In this document: one piece after another, positions 36,528-46,164 of the stretch
Layout of the letters: each line of letters begins with the position of its first letter
Position numbering within the stretch: position 1 is the first letter of the stretch
Source of the DNA: Microbacterium terricola
GTDB taxonomy: Bacteria; Actinomycetota; Actinomycetes; Actinomycetales; Microbacteriaceae
Length of the DNA stretch: 64,000 nucleotides
Assembly (NCBI RefSeq): GCF_027943945.1
Contig: NZ_AP027141.1
Coordinates: 2,790,001 to 2,854,000, forward strand
Direction of reading: 5' to 3'
The notes under the pieces: model-generated
Database searches by the model: none
What the model was told of the DNA's origin: nothing
What the model saw: the letters and a program-made list of their open reading frames with translations, nothing else
Made by a program: the position numbers and the translations under genes

Positions 36528-37895
36528 CTACTCGGTGACGGTGAAGCCCTGCTCGGTGGCGTAGTCGACGAGCGTCTTCTGCAGGCTGTCGGCGGCCTCG
36601 GATCCGGTCTTCTCGCCGGCGTTGATCGCGGCGAGCTCCTTCGTGAACTCGGCGTAGTAGAACGAGCCGAACGGGCTGTAGGTGAAGCCCTCGTAGGCGT
36701 CCGCCGCGGGGACGTACACCTCCTTGTTGGCCTGCTGTCCGTTGAAGAACCCGACCTCCGCGTCGACGAACTCGTCCGAGGTGAGGACGTTGTTGTTCAG
36801 CGGGAAGATGATCTGGTTCTGCCAGCCGTCCGTGAGGGAGGCGTCGTCGGCGTAGATGCCGAGCGCGACCTTCGCGGCGAGCTCCGGCTGCGTCGACTGG
36901 CTGGTCACCGAGAAGGCCGAGCCGCCCCAGTTGACCGACACGGGGTTCGCGGTGTCCCACTGCGGGAGCGGGGCGACGGCGAACTTGCCCGCGTCCTCGC
37001 CTTCGCCGACGCCGGCACCGGTGAGGTAGCCGGGCGCCCATGCGGCCGAGACGTAGGTGGCGTAGTCGCCGCCGACGACACCAGAGATGTACTCGGGCGT
37101 GAACTGGTCCTGCGTTCCCACGAGGCCCTTCTCGACGAGACCGGCCCAGTAGTCGAGCACCTCCTTGGACGCGTCGTCGTTCACCTTGATGCCGATCTCC
37201 TCGGGAGTGGCGGGGTCGTAGGTGAAGGGCGTCGCGCCGTTCTGGATCGTGAGGGCCATGAAGACGGCCGGCACGTTGGCGCCGAGGTCGCCGAAGAGCG
37301 GCCCGCCGGCATCCTTGATCTTCTGCGCTGCGGTCTCGTACTCGTCCCACGTGGTGGGCGGCGTGATGCCGTACTCGTCGAAGATGTCGGTGCGGTAGAT
37401 CATGCCCATGGGGCCGCCATCGACCGGAGCGCCGTAGACCGCGGAGCCGACCGAGACGTCCTTCCACGCGCCGGCGCTGAAGTTGTCCTTGACGTCCTCG
37501 ACGCCGAAGCCGGAGATGTCGACGAGTGCCTCCTGCACCACGTAGTTCGGGATGCGGTCGGCCTCGAGCATGATCACGTCCGGGGCTCCGGTGCCCGCCG
37601 AGATCGCGGTCTGGAACTTGTCGTACTCGTCGTTGCCCTGGCCGACGTTCGTCCAGCAGGCCTGGACCTCGTCGTTGCCCTCGTTGAAGTTGTCGACGAC
37701 CTTGTCCATGTTGGGGTACCAGCCCCAGACGGTGACGGTGGGGAGGTCGGTCTTCGTGATGGTGTTGGTGCAGCTGGCGGCCTCGCCGCCGTTGCCGTTC
37801 TCGGTGCTTTCGCCGCCGTTGCCGCCGGTGCAGGCGGTCAGCAGACAGGTGATCGCCAGGGCCGATCCGGCCGCGAGCGCGAGCTTCTTCTTCAC
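36528..37895 (-). CDS. Sugar ABC transporter substrate-binding lipoprotein (arabinan locus)
   Basis: Protein of 455 aa with lipobox LLTAC (C22) and a Gly/Asn-rich linker. The mature domain is a family 1 solute-binding protein (PDVIMLEADRIPNYV, then PPTTWDEYETAAQKI). First gene of the SBP, permease, permease, GH51, GH43 operon. Two LacI operator-like palindromes lie about 150-175 nt upstream of its start. Confidence 0.93.
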   Translation of the reverse strand: MKKKLALAAGSALAITCLLTACTGGNGGESTENGNGGEAASCTNTITKTDLPTVTVWGWYPNMDKVVDNFNEGNDEVQACWTNVGQGNDEYDKFQTAISAGTGAPDVIMLEADRIPNYVVQEALVDISGFGVEDVKDNFSAGAWKDVSVGSAVYGAPVDGGPMGMIYRTDIFDEYGITPPTTWDEYETAAQKIKDAGGPLFGDLGANVPAVFMALTIQNGATPFTYDPATPEEIGIKVNDDASKEVLDYWAGLVEKGLVGTQDQFTPEYISGVVGGDYATYVSAAWAPGYLTGAGVGEGEDAGKFAVAPLPQWDTANPVSVNWGGSAFSVTSQSTQPELAAKVALGIYADDASLTDGWQNQIIFPLNNNVLTSDEFVDAEVGFFNGQQANKEVYVPAADAYEGFTYSPFGSFYYAEFTKELAAINAGEKTGSEAADSLQKTLVDYATEQGFTVTE

Positions 37896-38041
37896 TGTGC
37901 TCGGTTCCCTTCAGGGTGTGAGTGAGGACTTCTTTGTCGGTGCGTCACCCAGCAGGCCGGACGTTCGAGCGTGGTTTCGGACTGGGGCCACTGCGCCCCA
38001 ACGCGATCACCCTCGATCCGTCGACCTTTGCTCCGGCTGAC

Positions 38042-38069
38042 TTACAACGTTGTAAAGTAAACGTTGTAA
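38042..38069. promoter_or_regulatory. LacI-family operators upstream of the arabinan operon
   Basis: TTACAACGTTGTAA at 38042-38055 is a perfect 14-bp palindrome with central CG. A second, imperfect site (TAAACGTTGTAA, 38058-38069) follows 13 nt on. A third related site is upstream of the LacI gene at 39155. The remaining 213-nt gap before the importer gene shows nothing else clear. Confidence 0.85.
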
Positions 38070-38108
38070 ATGGCATCTTGCCCCTGTCGCGCGAGCGTGT
38101 CAAGCGCT

Positions 38109-39122
38109 TCAGGCAGTTGCCGTCGACTCGCGCTCGACGATGCGGAACTGCGCGAGGTGGAGGCGAGGAGCCTCCACCGCCTGCGGGGTCTCGATCCGCT
38201 CCATCAGCGATCGCACGGCGATCTCCGCGATCTCGGCACGGCCGGGGTCGACCGTGGTGAGGCTCGGCAGCGAGTACATCGCCTCGTCCAGATCGTCGAA
38301 TCCGATCACGGACACGTCGCCCGGGACGCGGTAGCCGGCCTCCTGCAGCACGCGCATCGCACCGAGCGCGAGCGTGTCGTTGAGCCCGAACACCGCGTCG
38401 AAGTCGACGTCGCGCGAGAGGAGCTCCCGCATCGCCGTCGCGCCGTTCGAGCGGTGCCAGAGCGTCGTGTACGCGATGATCTGCTCGTCGAACGGGATGC
38501 CGGCGGCGTCGAGCGCCTCGCGATATCCGCGCAGACGCAGGCCTGCCGATCCGACGACCTCTCCCTCGTGGGCGCCGACGATCGCGATCCGGCGGCGGCC
38601 CTGCGAGATGAGGTACTCGGTCGCCGCACGGGCCGCATCGATGTTGCGCATCGTCACGTGATCGGTCGGGCCGTCGAAGATGCGCTCGCCGAGCAGCACG
38701 AGGGGGTAGGAGACATCGAGGCGCGCCGCGTCGTCCATGCCCATCCCGAGCGGGCTGAAGATGAGCCCGTCGGTCATCTTCCGCTGCGAGCTCGAGAGCA
38801 GCTGCAGCTCGCGCTCACGGTCGCCGCCGGTCTGCTCGATGATGACGACCTGGCCCACGCGCTCTGCAGCGCGGATGACCGAATCGGCGAGCTCGGCGAA
38901 GTAGCTCAGGCTCAGCTCGGGGAGCGCGAGGGCGATGGCTCCGGTGCGGCCGGAGCGCAGGCTCCGCGCAGACAGATTCGGCTGGTAGCCCAGCTCGCCG
39001 ATCGCCTCGTTGACCCGCGCGCGCGTGGCGGGGCGCACATGGGGGTAGTCGTTGATGACGTTCGAGACCGTCTTGATCGACACCCCGGCGGCGCGAGCCA
39101 CATCATGCAGGGTCACCGACAC
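38109..39122 (-). CDS. LacI-family transcriptional repressor (arabinan locus)
   Basis: Protein of 337 aa. Helix-turn-helix at 2-50 (TLHDVARAAGVSIKTVSNVINDYPHV), then the effector domain with SVIGFDDLDEAMYSLPSLTTV. Of three in-frame GTG codons, the one at 39122 has AGGAG 5 nt upstream. It sits in front of the importer operon in the same direction and almost certainly binds the AACGTT-centred palindromes at 38042-38069 and, for autoregulation, 39155-39167. Confidence 0.93.
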   Translation of the reverse strand: MSVTLHDVARAAGVSIKTVSNVINDYPHVRPATRARVNEAIGELGYQPNLSARSLRSGRTGAIALALPELSLSYFAELADSVIRAAERVGQVVIIEQTGGDRERELQLLSSSQRKMTDGLIFSPLGMGMDDAARLDVSYPLVLLGERIFDGPTDHVTMRNIDAARAATEYLISQGRRRIAIVGAHEGEVVGSAGLRLRGYREALDAAGIPFDEQIIAYTTLWHRSNGATAMRELLSRDVDFDAVFGLNDTLALGAMRVLQEAGYRVPGDVSVIGFDDLDEAMYSLPSLTTVDPGRAEIAEIAVRSLMERIETPQAVEAPRLHLAQFRIVERESTATA

Positions 39123-39154
39123 GGGCACTCCTCTCCCCAGCGCACCCCCGACTC

Positions 39155-39167
39155 TACAACGTTGCAA
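39155..39167. promoter_or_regulatory. LacI operator in its own promoter
   Basis: TACAACGTTGCAA matches 12 of 13 bases of the perfect site at 38042. It is centred about 39 nt upstream of the LacI start codon and lies between this gene and the xylB stop. Confidence 0.8.
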
Positions 39168-39197
39168 TCACGGGACGCCGCCGGTTCGCGGCCGGGT

Positions 39198-40493
39198 TCA
39201 CCCCGCCAGACGCGCGGCCTGCCGTGCGGCGCCGAGGGCGACGTACTCCGCCGGCTCCGGCACGTCGACCGGAAGCCCCAGCACCAGCGGCGCGATCGTT
39301 CGGACCGCCTCGGACTGCGCGCCTCCGCCGATGAGCAGTGCGCGCTCGAGCGGCACGCCGAGCCCGCGCAGGGCCTCCAGGCCCGCGCCGAGACCCGACA
39401 GCATCCCCTCCACCGCCGCGCGCGCGAGGTTCTCGCGGGTCGTGGAGGCGAGCGTCATCCCGGTGAGGGATGCTGTCGCATCCGGCAGATTGGGGGTCCG
39501 CTCTCCTTCGAAGTACGGGACGAGCGACAGGCCTCCCGCGCCGGGCTCCGCCGCGAGCGCGAGCCGGCTGAGCTCACCGTGGTCCACTCCGAGCAGCCCG
39601 GCGACCGCGTCGAGCACGCGCGCGGCGTTGAGCGTCGCCACCAGCGGCAGGAAGTTGCCGTCGGCATCGGCGAAGCCCGCGACCGTGCCGGTCGGATCGA
39701 TCGTGCGCTCCTCGCTCACCGCGAACACGGTGCCCGAGGTGCCGATCGAGACGACGACGTCGCCCGGCCCGGCAGCGAGGCCCAGCGCCGCGCCGGCGTT
39801 GTCGCCTGCGCCGGGGCCGACCAGGCGCCCATCGGCGTCGGTGACGTGCTCCCGCGGCCCGAGCACCCGCGGCAGCACGGCGTCGTGGCCGAGCGCCGCC
39901 GCGAGCAGCTCGCGGTCGTAGTCGCCCGTCGCCGGGCTCCAGTAGCCGGTGCCCGAGGCGTCCGAGCGGTCGGTGACGAGTTCGTCGAGCGCCGCGCCGC
40001 CCTCGGCGTCAGGGCCGAAGCCGCGCAGGCGCCAGGTCAGCCAGTCGTGCGGCAGCGCGACGGCGGCCACCTTCGCCGCATTGTCGGACTCGTTGTCGCG
40101 CAGCCACCGCAGCTTGGTCGAGGTGAAGGAGGCGACCGGAACCAGCCCGGTCCGCTCTGCGAGCGCCTCGGCGCCGAGCTCGGCGGTGAGGGCGGCAGCG
40201 GCATCCGCCGATCGGGTGTCGTTCCACAGCAGCGCGTCGCGGATCACCCGCCCGCCGGCGTCGAGCACGACCATGCCGTGCTGCTGCCCGGCGATCGCCC
40301 ACGCGGAGACGTCGGTGAGCCCGCCGGCCGCGACGATCGCTTCCTGCAGCGCGACCCACCACGCCTCAGGGTCGACCGACGTGCCGTTCGGATGCGACGC
40401 GCGCCCCTCGCGGACGATCTCGCCGGTCGCCGCATCCGTCACGACGACCTTGCACGACTGCGTCGACGAGTCGACGCCCATCACGTAGCTCAT
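39198..40493 (-). CDS. xylB: Xylulokinase
   Basis: Protein of 431 aa, a FGGY-family sugar kinase of slightly short length. It begins [16 protein letters not shown] (phosphate-binding loop). It has [15 protein letters not shown] and the C-terminal [15 protein letters not shown]-binding motif. It phosphorylates xylulose, the product of XylA encoded upstream. AAAGG precedes the ATG. A family A palindrome lies between xylA and xylB. Confidence 0.93.
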   Translation of the reverse strand: MSYVMGVDSSTQSCKVVVTDAATGEIVREGRASHPNGTSVDPEAWWVALQEAIVAAGGLTDVSAWAIAGQQHGMVVLDAGGRVIRDALLWNDTRSADAAAALTAELGAEALAERTGLVPVASFTSTKLRWLRDNESDNAAKVAAVALPHDWLTWRLRGFGPDAEGGAALDELVTDRSDASGTGYWSPATGDYDRELLAAALGHDAVLPRVLGPREHVTDADGRLVGPGAGDNAGAALGLAAGPGDVVVSIGTSGTVFAVSEERTIDPTGTVAGFADADGNFLPLVATLNAARVLDAVAGLLGVDHGELSRLALAAEPGAGGLSLVPYFEGERTPNLPDATASLTGMTLASTTRENLARAAVEGMLSGLGAGLEALRGLGVPLERALLIGGGAQSEAVRTIAPLVLGLPVDVPEPAEYVALGAARQAARLAG

Positions 40494-40515
40494 CTCGTAC
40501 CTTTCTCGCCCTCAC

Positions 40516-40577
40516 CGTTTACGGTCGGGACACGCCGCCTGCCCGTGCGGGGAAGCGGCGTGTCCCGTCCGTAAACG
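40516..40577. repeat. 62-bp palindrome family A, copy 4, between xylA and xylB
   Basis: Arms 40516-40538 and 40555-40577 with one mismatch. It starts 29 nt after the xylA stop, within the xylA-xylB unit, so xylB expression may be lowered relative to xylA. Confidence 0.95.
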
Positions 40578-40605
40578 GGGTGGGGGCTGGTGTGCGACCG
40601 CCGGG

Positions 40606-41793
40606 TCAGCGCGCGCCGAGCAGGTGCTCGGTCGCCAGCTGCTGCAGGCGCACGAAGCCGAAGCCGTGGCCGCCCATGTAGGCGTCCGCGTCGAAGTCCT
40701 CGTAGGCCGACCGGTCGGCGAGGAAGTCGTCGTAGCTCTCGCCCTCGTTCAGGGTGGGCTGCGCGAGCTCGAACACCTTGGCGGCCTCGAGCGCCTCCTG
40801 CACCTCGGGGTCGGCGCGGAACGCCGCGGCCCGCTCCTTGAGCAGCAGGTAGGTGCGCATATTCGCCGATGCCGAATCCCACACGCCGTTCTCGTCCTCG
40901 GTGCGGCTCGGCTTGTAGTCGAAGTGACGCGGCCCCTCGTAGGCGGGCACCCCACCGGGGCCGCCGTTCTCGAGCAGGTCGACGAGGGCGAACGCGTTGT
41001 GCAGGTCGCCGTGACCGAAGACCAGGTCCTGGTCGTACTTGATGCCGCGCTGGCCGTTCAGGTCGATGTGGAAGAGCTTGCCGTGGTACAGCGCCTGCGC
41101 GATGCCGGCGGCGAAGTTCAGACCGGCCATCTGCTCGTGGCCGACCTCGGGGTTGAGGCCGACGAGCTCGGGGCGCTCGAGCGAGTCGATGAACGCGATC
41201 GCGTGGCCGAGCGTGGGCAGCAGGATGTCGCCGCGGGGCTCGTTGGGCTTGGGCTCGATCGCGAAGCGGATGTCGTAGCCCTTGTCGGTGACGTAGTCGC
41301 CGAGCAGGTTGACGGCCTCGCGGTAGCGCTCCAGCGCCGCGCGGATGTCCTTCGCGGAGTCGTACTCTGCACCCTCGCGGCCGCCCCACATGACGAACGT
41401 CTTCGCACCGAGCTCGGCACCGAGGTCGAGCTGGCGGAACACCTTGCGCAGCGCGAAGCGCCGCACCTGACGGTCGTTCGAGGTGAAGCCGCCGTCCTTG
41501 AAGACGGGGGCGGAGAAGAGGTTGGTGGTGACCATCGGGATGATCAGCCCGGTGTCGTCGAGCGCGCCCTTCAGGCGGTCGATCTGCGTCTGGCGCTCAG
41601 CATCCGTCGATCCGAACGCGAACAGGTCGTCGTCGTGGAAGGTGAGGCCGTAGGCGCCGAGCTCGGCCAGCTTCTCGACCGCGTGCACGACGTCGAGGTG
41701 CGGGCGAGTCGGGCCGCCGAACGGGTCGGTGCCGTTGTAGCCGATGGTCCAGAGGCCGAACGAGAACTTGTCCTCGCGAGTGGGGGTGGGCAT
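40606..41793 (-). CDS. xylA: Xylose isomerase
   Basis: Protein of 395 aa, the actinobacterial (class I) length. H53 (TFHDDD), E180 and K182 (EPKPNEP) and HIDLNGQ carry catalytic and metal residues. It converts xylose to xylulose in the cytoplasm. The ATG at 41793 gives the family start [16 protein letters not shown]; the longer frame is not real. Divergent from the LacI gene at 41899. Confidence 0.98.
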   Translation of the reverse strand: MPTPTREDKFSFGLWTIGYNGTDPFGGPTRPHLDVVHAVEKLAELGAYGLTFHDDDLFAFGSTDAERQTQIDRLKGALDDTGLIIPMVTTNLFSAPVFKDGGFTSNDRQVRRFALRKVFRQLDLGAELGAKTFVMWGGREGAEYDSAKDIRAALERYREAVNLLGDYVTDKGYDIRFAIEPKPNEPRGDILLPTLGHAIAFIDSLERPELVGLNPEVGHEQMAGLNFAAGIAQALYHGKLFHIDLNGQRGIKYDQDLVFGHGDLHNAFALVDLLENGGPGGVPAYEGPRHFDYKPSRTEDENGVWDSASANMRTYLLLKERAAAFRADPEVQEALEAAKVFELAQPTLNEGESYDDFLADRSAYEDFDADAYMGGHGFGFVRLQQLATEHLLGAR

Positions 41794-41817
41794 GGCGCTC
41801 CTTCGCGTCCGATCCAA

Positions 41818-41833
41818 TTGTTGTGAACAACAA
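41818..41833. promoter_or_regulatory. Operator palindrome upstream of xylA
   Basis: TTGTTGTGAACAACAA has TTGTT/AACAA arms, located 25 nt upstream of the xylA start in the divergent gap. It resembles XylR-type (ROK) sites more than CG-centred LacI sites, so either the adjacent LacI protein or an unlinked ROK regulator could bind it. Confidence 0.7.
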
Positions 41834-41898
41834 CCTATACCCGAAGGGGATGCTGCGTCTACCGCGATCTCGATAGTTTCGGCCTCTAGGATCGAAAG

Positions 41899-42906
41899 AT
41901 GACAGCAGCACCGCGGGTCACCCTCGCCCAGATCGCCGAAGAGGCCGGGGTCTCGCTCGCCACCATCTCGAAGGTGCTCAACGGCCGCACCGATGTGTCG
42001 CCGAGCACGCGCGCACGGGTCGAGGAGCACCTCACCCGCCACGGCTACCGCCGCAGGGCGACCGCGCAGCGGGCGGAGCTCATCGAGCTGGTGTTCCACG
42101 AGCTCGACAGCAGCTGGTCGATGGAGGTCGTCGAGGGCGTCGAGGACGTCGCCGCGGCCGCCGGGCTGTCGGTCGTGCTGACGGTGAGCGGCAACCGGCA
42201 CTCCCCCGCGCCCGACTGGATCGAGGGAGTGCTGCGGCGCCGTCCCGCCGGGGTCGTCCTGGTGTTCTCCGACATCGCCGCCCCGCACCGCGACAAGCTC
42301 CGCTCCCGCGGCATCCCCTTCGCGATCGTCGACCCGGCCGGAGACCCGTCGCCGGACGTGCCGTCGGTGGGGTCGGCGAACTGGTCGGGCGGTCTGATGG
42401 CCACCCGGCACCTCATCGAGCTCGGGCACCGGCGTATCGCGGCCATCACCGGGCCCGACGACATGATGTGCTCACTCGCCCGGCTGGACGGCTACCGCTC
42501 GGCCATGAACGCGGCCGGGCTGCCGATCGACCCCGCGTGGGTCCGCTACGGCGACTTCCACCCGACGGGCGGCGAGATCCAGGCCCGCGAGCTGCTCGCC
42601 CTGCCCGATCCGCCGACCGCGATCTTCGCCGGCAGCGACCTGCAGGCGCTCGGCGCGATCGCGGCCGGCCGCGAGGTGGGGCTCTCCGTACCGGGCGACC
42701 TCTCCGTCGTCGGCTACGACGACATCGCCCTGTCGCGGTGGATGAGCCCGCAGCTCACGACCGTGCACCAGCCCCTCCGCCGGATGGGCGAGGAGGCGAC
42801 CAGGCTCGTGCTGCGGATGGCGCAGGGCGAGCGCCCGGACAACCTGCGGATGGACCTCGCCACCCACCTCATCGTGCGGGGCAGCACGGCGCCCGTCCGG
42901 GCCTGA
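41899..42906 (+). CDS. LacI-family transcriptional regulator (xylose locus)
   Basis: Protein of 335 aa. Helix-turn-helix at about 6-55 ([28 protein letters not shown]), followed by the effector domain with [21 protein letters not shown]. Divergent from xylA and convergent with the GH3 gene, so it may control xylAB, the oligosaccharide locus, or both. Confidence 0.93.
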   Translation: MTAAPRVTLAQIAEEAGVSLATISKVLNGRTDVSPSTRARVEEHLTRHGYRRRATAQRAELIELVFHELDSSWSMEVVEGVEDVAAAAGLSVVLTVSGNRHSPAPDWIEGVLRRRPAGVVLVFSDIAAPHRDKLRSRGIPFAIVDPAGDPSPDVPSVGSANWSGGLMATRHLIELGHRRIAAITGPDDMMCSLARLDGYRSAMNAAGLPIDPAWVRYGDFHPTGGEIQARELLALPDPPTAIFAGSDLQALGAIAAGREVGLSVPGDLSVVGYDDIALSRWMSPQLTTVHQPLRRMGEEATRLVLRMAQGERPDNLRMDLATHLIVRGSTAPVRA

Positions 42907-42954
42907 ACGGATCTCTCGGCGGCACAGCTGCGGCGGACGAATGTGCGCCGGCGA

Positions 42955-45270
42955 TCAGACCCGCGCTGCGATCTCGCCGACCCGCACCCCGGGGCGCAGC
43001 GCCCTGGTGTGGTCGACGACCCGCCTCTCGCCCTCGACGCGCAGGGCCACCGCGGAGACCAGGTCGCCGCTCGAGCGACCTGCGCTCAGCACCACCTCGC
43101 CGGCGTCGACGATGCGCTGCAGGTCACGGCCCGTGTACGCGAACAGGTCGGCGGGCACGTCGAAGCGCACGTCGGCGGCTTCGCCCGGTGCGAGCTCGAC
43201 GCGGGCGTAGCCGATCAGCTTCTGCACCGGCCGCGCGACCTCGGCGACCGGATCGTGCAGGTACAGCTGCACGACGTCCGCCCCGGCCCGCTCGCCCGTG
43301 TTCGTGACGGTGAGCACCACCGACACCGATCCGTCCGTGACGAGCGACGGCGTGTCGGAGTCCAGCTCCGACCACGCGAATGCGCCGTACGACAGTCCAT
43401 GCCCGAACGGGAATGCAGCGGTCGGGTCGACGTTCGAGACGTCCGATCGGCGTGCGAGCGGCGCAGCGAGGTACGTGGTCGGCTGCGATCCGGACCCGGC
43501 CGGGATGCTGACGGGCAGCCGCCCCACCGGGTTCACCCGGCCGCTGAGCACGCCGGCGATCGCCGGCCCGCCCTCTTCGCCGGCGAAGAACGCCTGCACG
43601 ATCCCGCCCGCCTCGGCCACCGCTCTGCCGAGCGCATACGGACGTCCGGCCAGCAGCGTCAGCACCGTCGGGGTTCCGGTGTCGAGCACAGCGTCGACGA
43701 GCGCCTGCTGCGCGCCGGGCAGGTCGAGCGTCTCCGCGTCGCAGCCTTCACCGCTCGTGCCGCGGCCGAACAGTCCGGCCCGGTCGCCGACGGCCACCAC
43801 GACGACGTCCGCGGCGGCCGCGAGCTCCACCGCATCGGCGAACCCGTCGCGTTCGCCGCCGTCGACCGAGGTGCCGAGGGCGTGCGCGATGTGCGCGTCG
43901 GGGAACTCTGCGCGCAGCGCCTCCAGCAGCGTCGGGATCCGGATGCCGATGTCGACGCCTGGATGCTGCGACACCACGTGCGCGGGGAACGAGTAGCAGC
44001 CGAGCATGGCGTACGGGTCGTCCGCGTTCGGCCCGATGACCGCGATCGACCGCGGGGCCGTGAACGGCAGCATCCCGTCGTTGCGCACCAGCACGACAGC
44101 CTGCTCCGCGATCCGCGCGGCGAGCGCGCGGTTCTCCGGCGGGTCGAGGTCGACCGTCCCGCGCAGCGCGTCGGGGTCGGACAGGTCGGCGCCCGCGAGT
44201 GCGGGAGGAACCGCCGACCAGTCCGGGTCGAGCAGCCCGAGGTCGTCCTTCTGGGCGAGCACGCGCCGCAGGGCTGTGTCGATGAGCGCGACGTCGACGG
44301 CACCCTCCTCGACCGCGCGCCGCAGGGGCTCGCCGAAGGTCTTCACGGTGGGCAGCTCGACGTCGATGCCCGCCTCGAGGGCCTGTGCGGCAGCATCCGA
44401 CCAGGTCTCGGCCGTGCCGTGCAGCAGCCGGAGGAAGGCGACGGAGAAGTAGTCGGCGACGACGGTCCCCTCGAAGCCCCAGGTCTCGCGCAGCAGCCCG
44501 GTGAGCAGCGACCGGTCGGCGGCGCTCGGCACCCCGTCGAGATCGGTGTACGCGTTCATGACGCTGCGCACCCCGCTGTCGCGGACCGCCATCTCGAAGG
44601 GCGGAAGCAGCACGTCGTTGAGCTCGCGCTGCCCGATCGAGACGGGCGCGAGGTTTCGCCCGCCGCGCGAGGCCGAGTAGCCGACGAAGTGCTTGAGGGT
44701 CGCGACGACGCCGGCTCCCTCGACGCCGCGGACGTAGGCGGTGCCCACGGTCGCGACGAGGTGCGGGTCTTCGCCGAGCGTCTCCTCGACCCTGCCCCAG
44801 CGCGCGTCGCGCACGACGTCGAGCACGGGAGCGAGGCCCTGGTGCACGCCGACGGAGCGCAGGTCGTCGCCGATGCGCCGGCCCATCTCCTCGATGAGGT
44901 CGGGGTCGAACGTGGCCGCCCAGGACAGCGGCACGGGGTACGCGGTCGCGCCCCACGCGGCGAAGCCGGCCAGGCACTCCTCGTGCGCCACCGCCGGGAT
45001 GCCGAACCGGGAGGCGGCGCGGATGCGCTCCTGCGTGCGGGCGAGGGAGAGCGCGGCGGTGGCCGCGTCGACGGGTTTCGTGCCGAACGGCCGGGTGAGC
45101 TGGCCGAGTCCGGAGGGGAGGATCTCGTCGAGGTCCACGGCGTCGTCCAGGTCGTGCTGGTGCGGGGCGACGTCGCCGCCCTCGTCGGACGCGCCGACCC
45201 ACACGCCGTACAGCTGGGCGATCTTCTCCTCGAGCGTCATCTGGGCGATGAGCTCGTCGACGCGGGTCAT
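42955..45270 (-). CDS. GH3 beta-xylosidase / beta-glucosidase
   Basis: Protein of 771 aa with GH3 N-terminal barrel, GH3 C-terminal domain and a fibronectin-III-like end. Nucleophile D273 lies in TVVADYFS; KHFVGY and RELNDVLLPPFE are barrel markers. No signal peptide, so it cuts imported oligosaccharides. The presence next to xylAB favours beta-xylosidase, but the family does not distinguish this by eye. ATGA overlap with the upstream permease fixes the start. Confidence 0.9.
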   Translation of the reverse strand: MTRVDELIAQMTLEEKIAQLYGVWVGASDEGGDVAPHQHDLDDAVDLDEILPSGLGQLTRPFGTKPVDAATAALSLARTQERIRAASRFGIPAVAHEECLAGFAAWGATAYPVPLSWAATFDPDLIEEMGRRIGDDLRSVGVHQGLAPVLDVVRDARWGRVEETLGEDPHLVATVGTAYVRGVEGAGVVATLKHFVGYSASRGGRNLAPVSIGQRELNDVLLPPFEMAVRDSGVRSVMNAYTDLDGVPSAADRSLLTGLLRETWGFEGTVVADYFSVAFLRLLHGTAETWSDAAAQALEAGIDVELPTVKTFGEPLRRAVEEGAVDVALIDTALRRVLAQKDDLGLLDPDWSAVPPALAGADLSDPDALRGTVDLDPPENRALAARIAEQAVVLVRNDGMLPFTAPRSIAVIGPNADDPYAMLGCYSFPAHVVSQHPGVDIGIRIPTLLEALRAEFPDAHIAHALGTSVDGGERDGFADAVELAAAADVVVVAVGDRAGLFGRGTSGEGCDAETLDLPGAQQALVDAVLDTGTPTVLTLLAGRPYALGRAVAEAGGIVQAFFAGEEGGPAIAGVLSGRVNPVGRLPVSIPAGSGSQPTTYLAAPLARRSDVSNVDPTAAFPFGHGLSYGAFAWSELDSDTPSLVTDGSVSVVLTVTNTGERAGADVVQLYLHDPVAEVARPVQKLIGYARVELAPGEAADVRFDVPADLFAYTGRDLQRIVDAGEVVLSAGRSSGDLVSAVALRVEGERRVVDHTRALRPGVRVGEIAARV

Positions 45271-46163
45271 CCCTTCACCGCCCCGGTGAGGCCGCCGACG
45301 ATGCGCTTCTCTGCCATCAGGAAGAACACCAGTGCCGGGATCATCGCCAGCGACGTGTAGGCGAGCACGGCGCCGGTGTCCTGCGAGTACTGGGTCGAGA
45401 ACTGGGTGACCCCGAGCGGCAGCGGCCAGAGCTCCTGCGGCAGCGACCCGGTGCTGATCACGAGCAGCGGCAGCAGGTAGCCGTTCCAGCTCGCCACGAA
45501 CGCGAGGATGCCCACGGTCACCAGACCGGGTTTCGACAGCGGCAGCAGGATGCGCCAGAAGAACTGCATCCTGGTCGCGCCGTCGATGGTCGCGGCTTCC
45601 TCGAGCTCGTCGGGGATGGCCCGCAGGAACGGCACCAGGATGATGATCGTGGTGGGCAGGGCGAAGGCGATTCCGGGGATGATCACGCCGAGATACGTGC
45701 CGTGCAGCCCGAGGGTGCGCAGCAGGAGGGTGAGCGGCAGCGCCGCGACCGTGAGAGGGAACATGAGCCCCGCGGCGAACAGGGTGTACAGCCCCTGCCG
45801 GCCGCGGAAGTCGTAGCGCGCCAGCACGAACGCGGCCATGATGCCCGCGATCACGACACCGGCGGTGGTCGCGGTGGCGAGCACCATGCTGGCGAACACG
45901 TTGCCCCAGAACCGCGGGGCCGACAGCACCGCCGACCAGTTCTGGAACGTCCACGGGTCGGGCAGGCCGGCCGGGTTCGCGTTCAGGTCGGCCGTCGTGC
46001 GGAAGCCGCCGATGAAGACGTACAGCACCGGCCCGATGGCGATGGCGGCGATGACGAGGGCGATCAGGTAGACGAACGGCTGTCCCCAGTCGAAGCGGCG
46101 ACCGGCGGGGGATGCCGGCGGTGGCGCGCTGCGCGAGGTGACGAGGGTGGCGGTGGCGGTCAT
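45267..46163 (-). CDS. Carbohydrate ABC transporter permease, MalG-like (xylo-oligosaccharide locus)
   Basis: Protein of 298 aa with six membrane segments and EEAATIDGATRMQFFWR as the cytoplasmic loop. Starts 1 nt after the partner permease stop and overlaps the GH3 start, so translation is coupled through the operon. Confidence 0.92.
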   Translation of the reverse strand: MTATATLVTSRSAPPPASPAGRRFDWGQPFVYLIALVIAAIAIGPVLYVFIGGFRTTADLNANPAGLPDPWTFQNWSAVLSAPRFWGNVFASMVLATATTAGVVIAGIMAAFVLARYDFRGRQGLYTLFAAGLMFPLTVAALPLTLLLRTLGLHGTYLGVIIPGIAFALPTTIIILVPFLRAIPDELEEAATIDGATRMQFFWRILLPLSKPGLVTVGILAFVASWNGYLLPLLVISTGSLPQELWPLPLGVTQFSTQYSQDTGAVLAYTSLAMIPALVFFLMAEKRIVGGLTGAVKG

Positions 46164-46164
46164 G

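Noticed and set aside
42943..45360. Very long plus-strand frame (805 codons) opposite the GH3 gene
   Set aside because: No recognisable domain, and composition is that of a complement of a GH3 gene.
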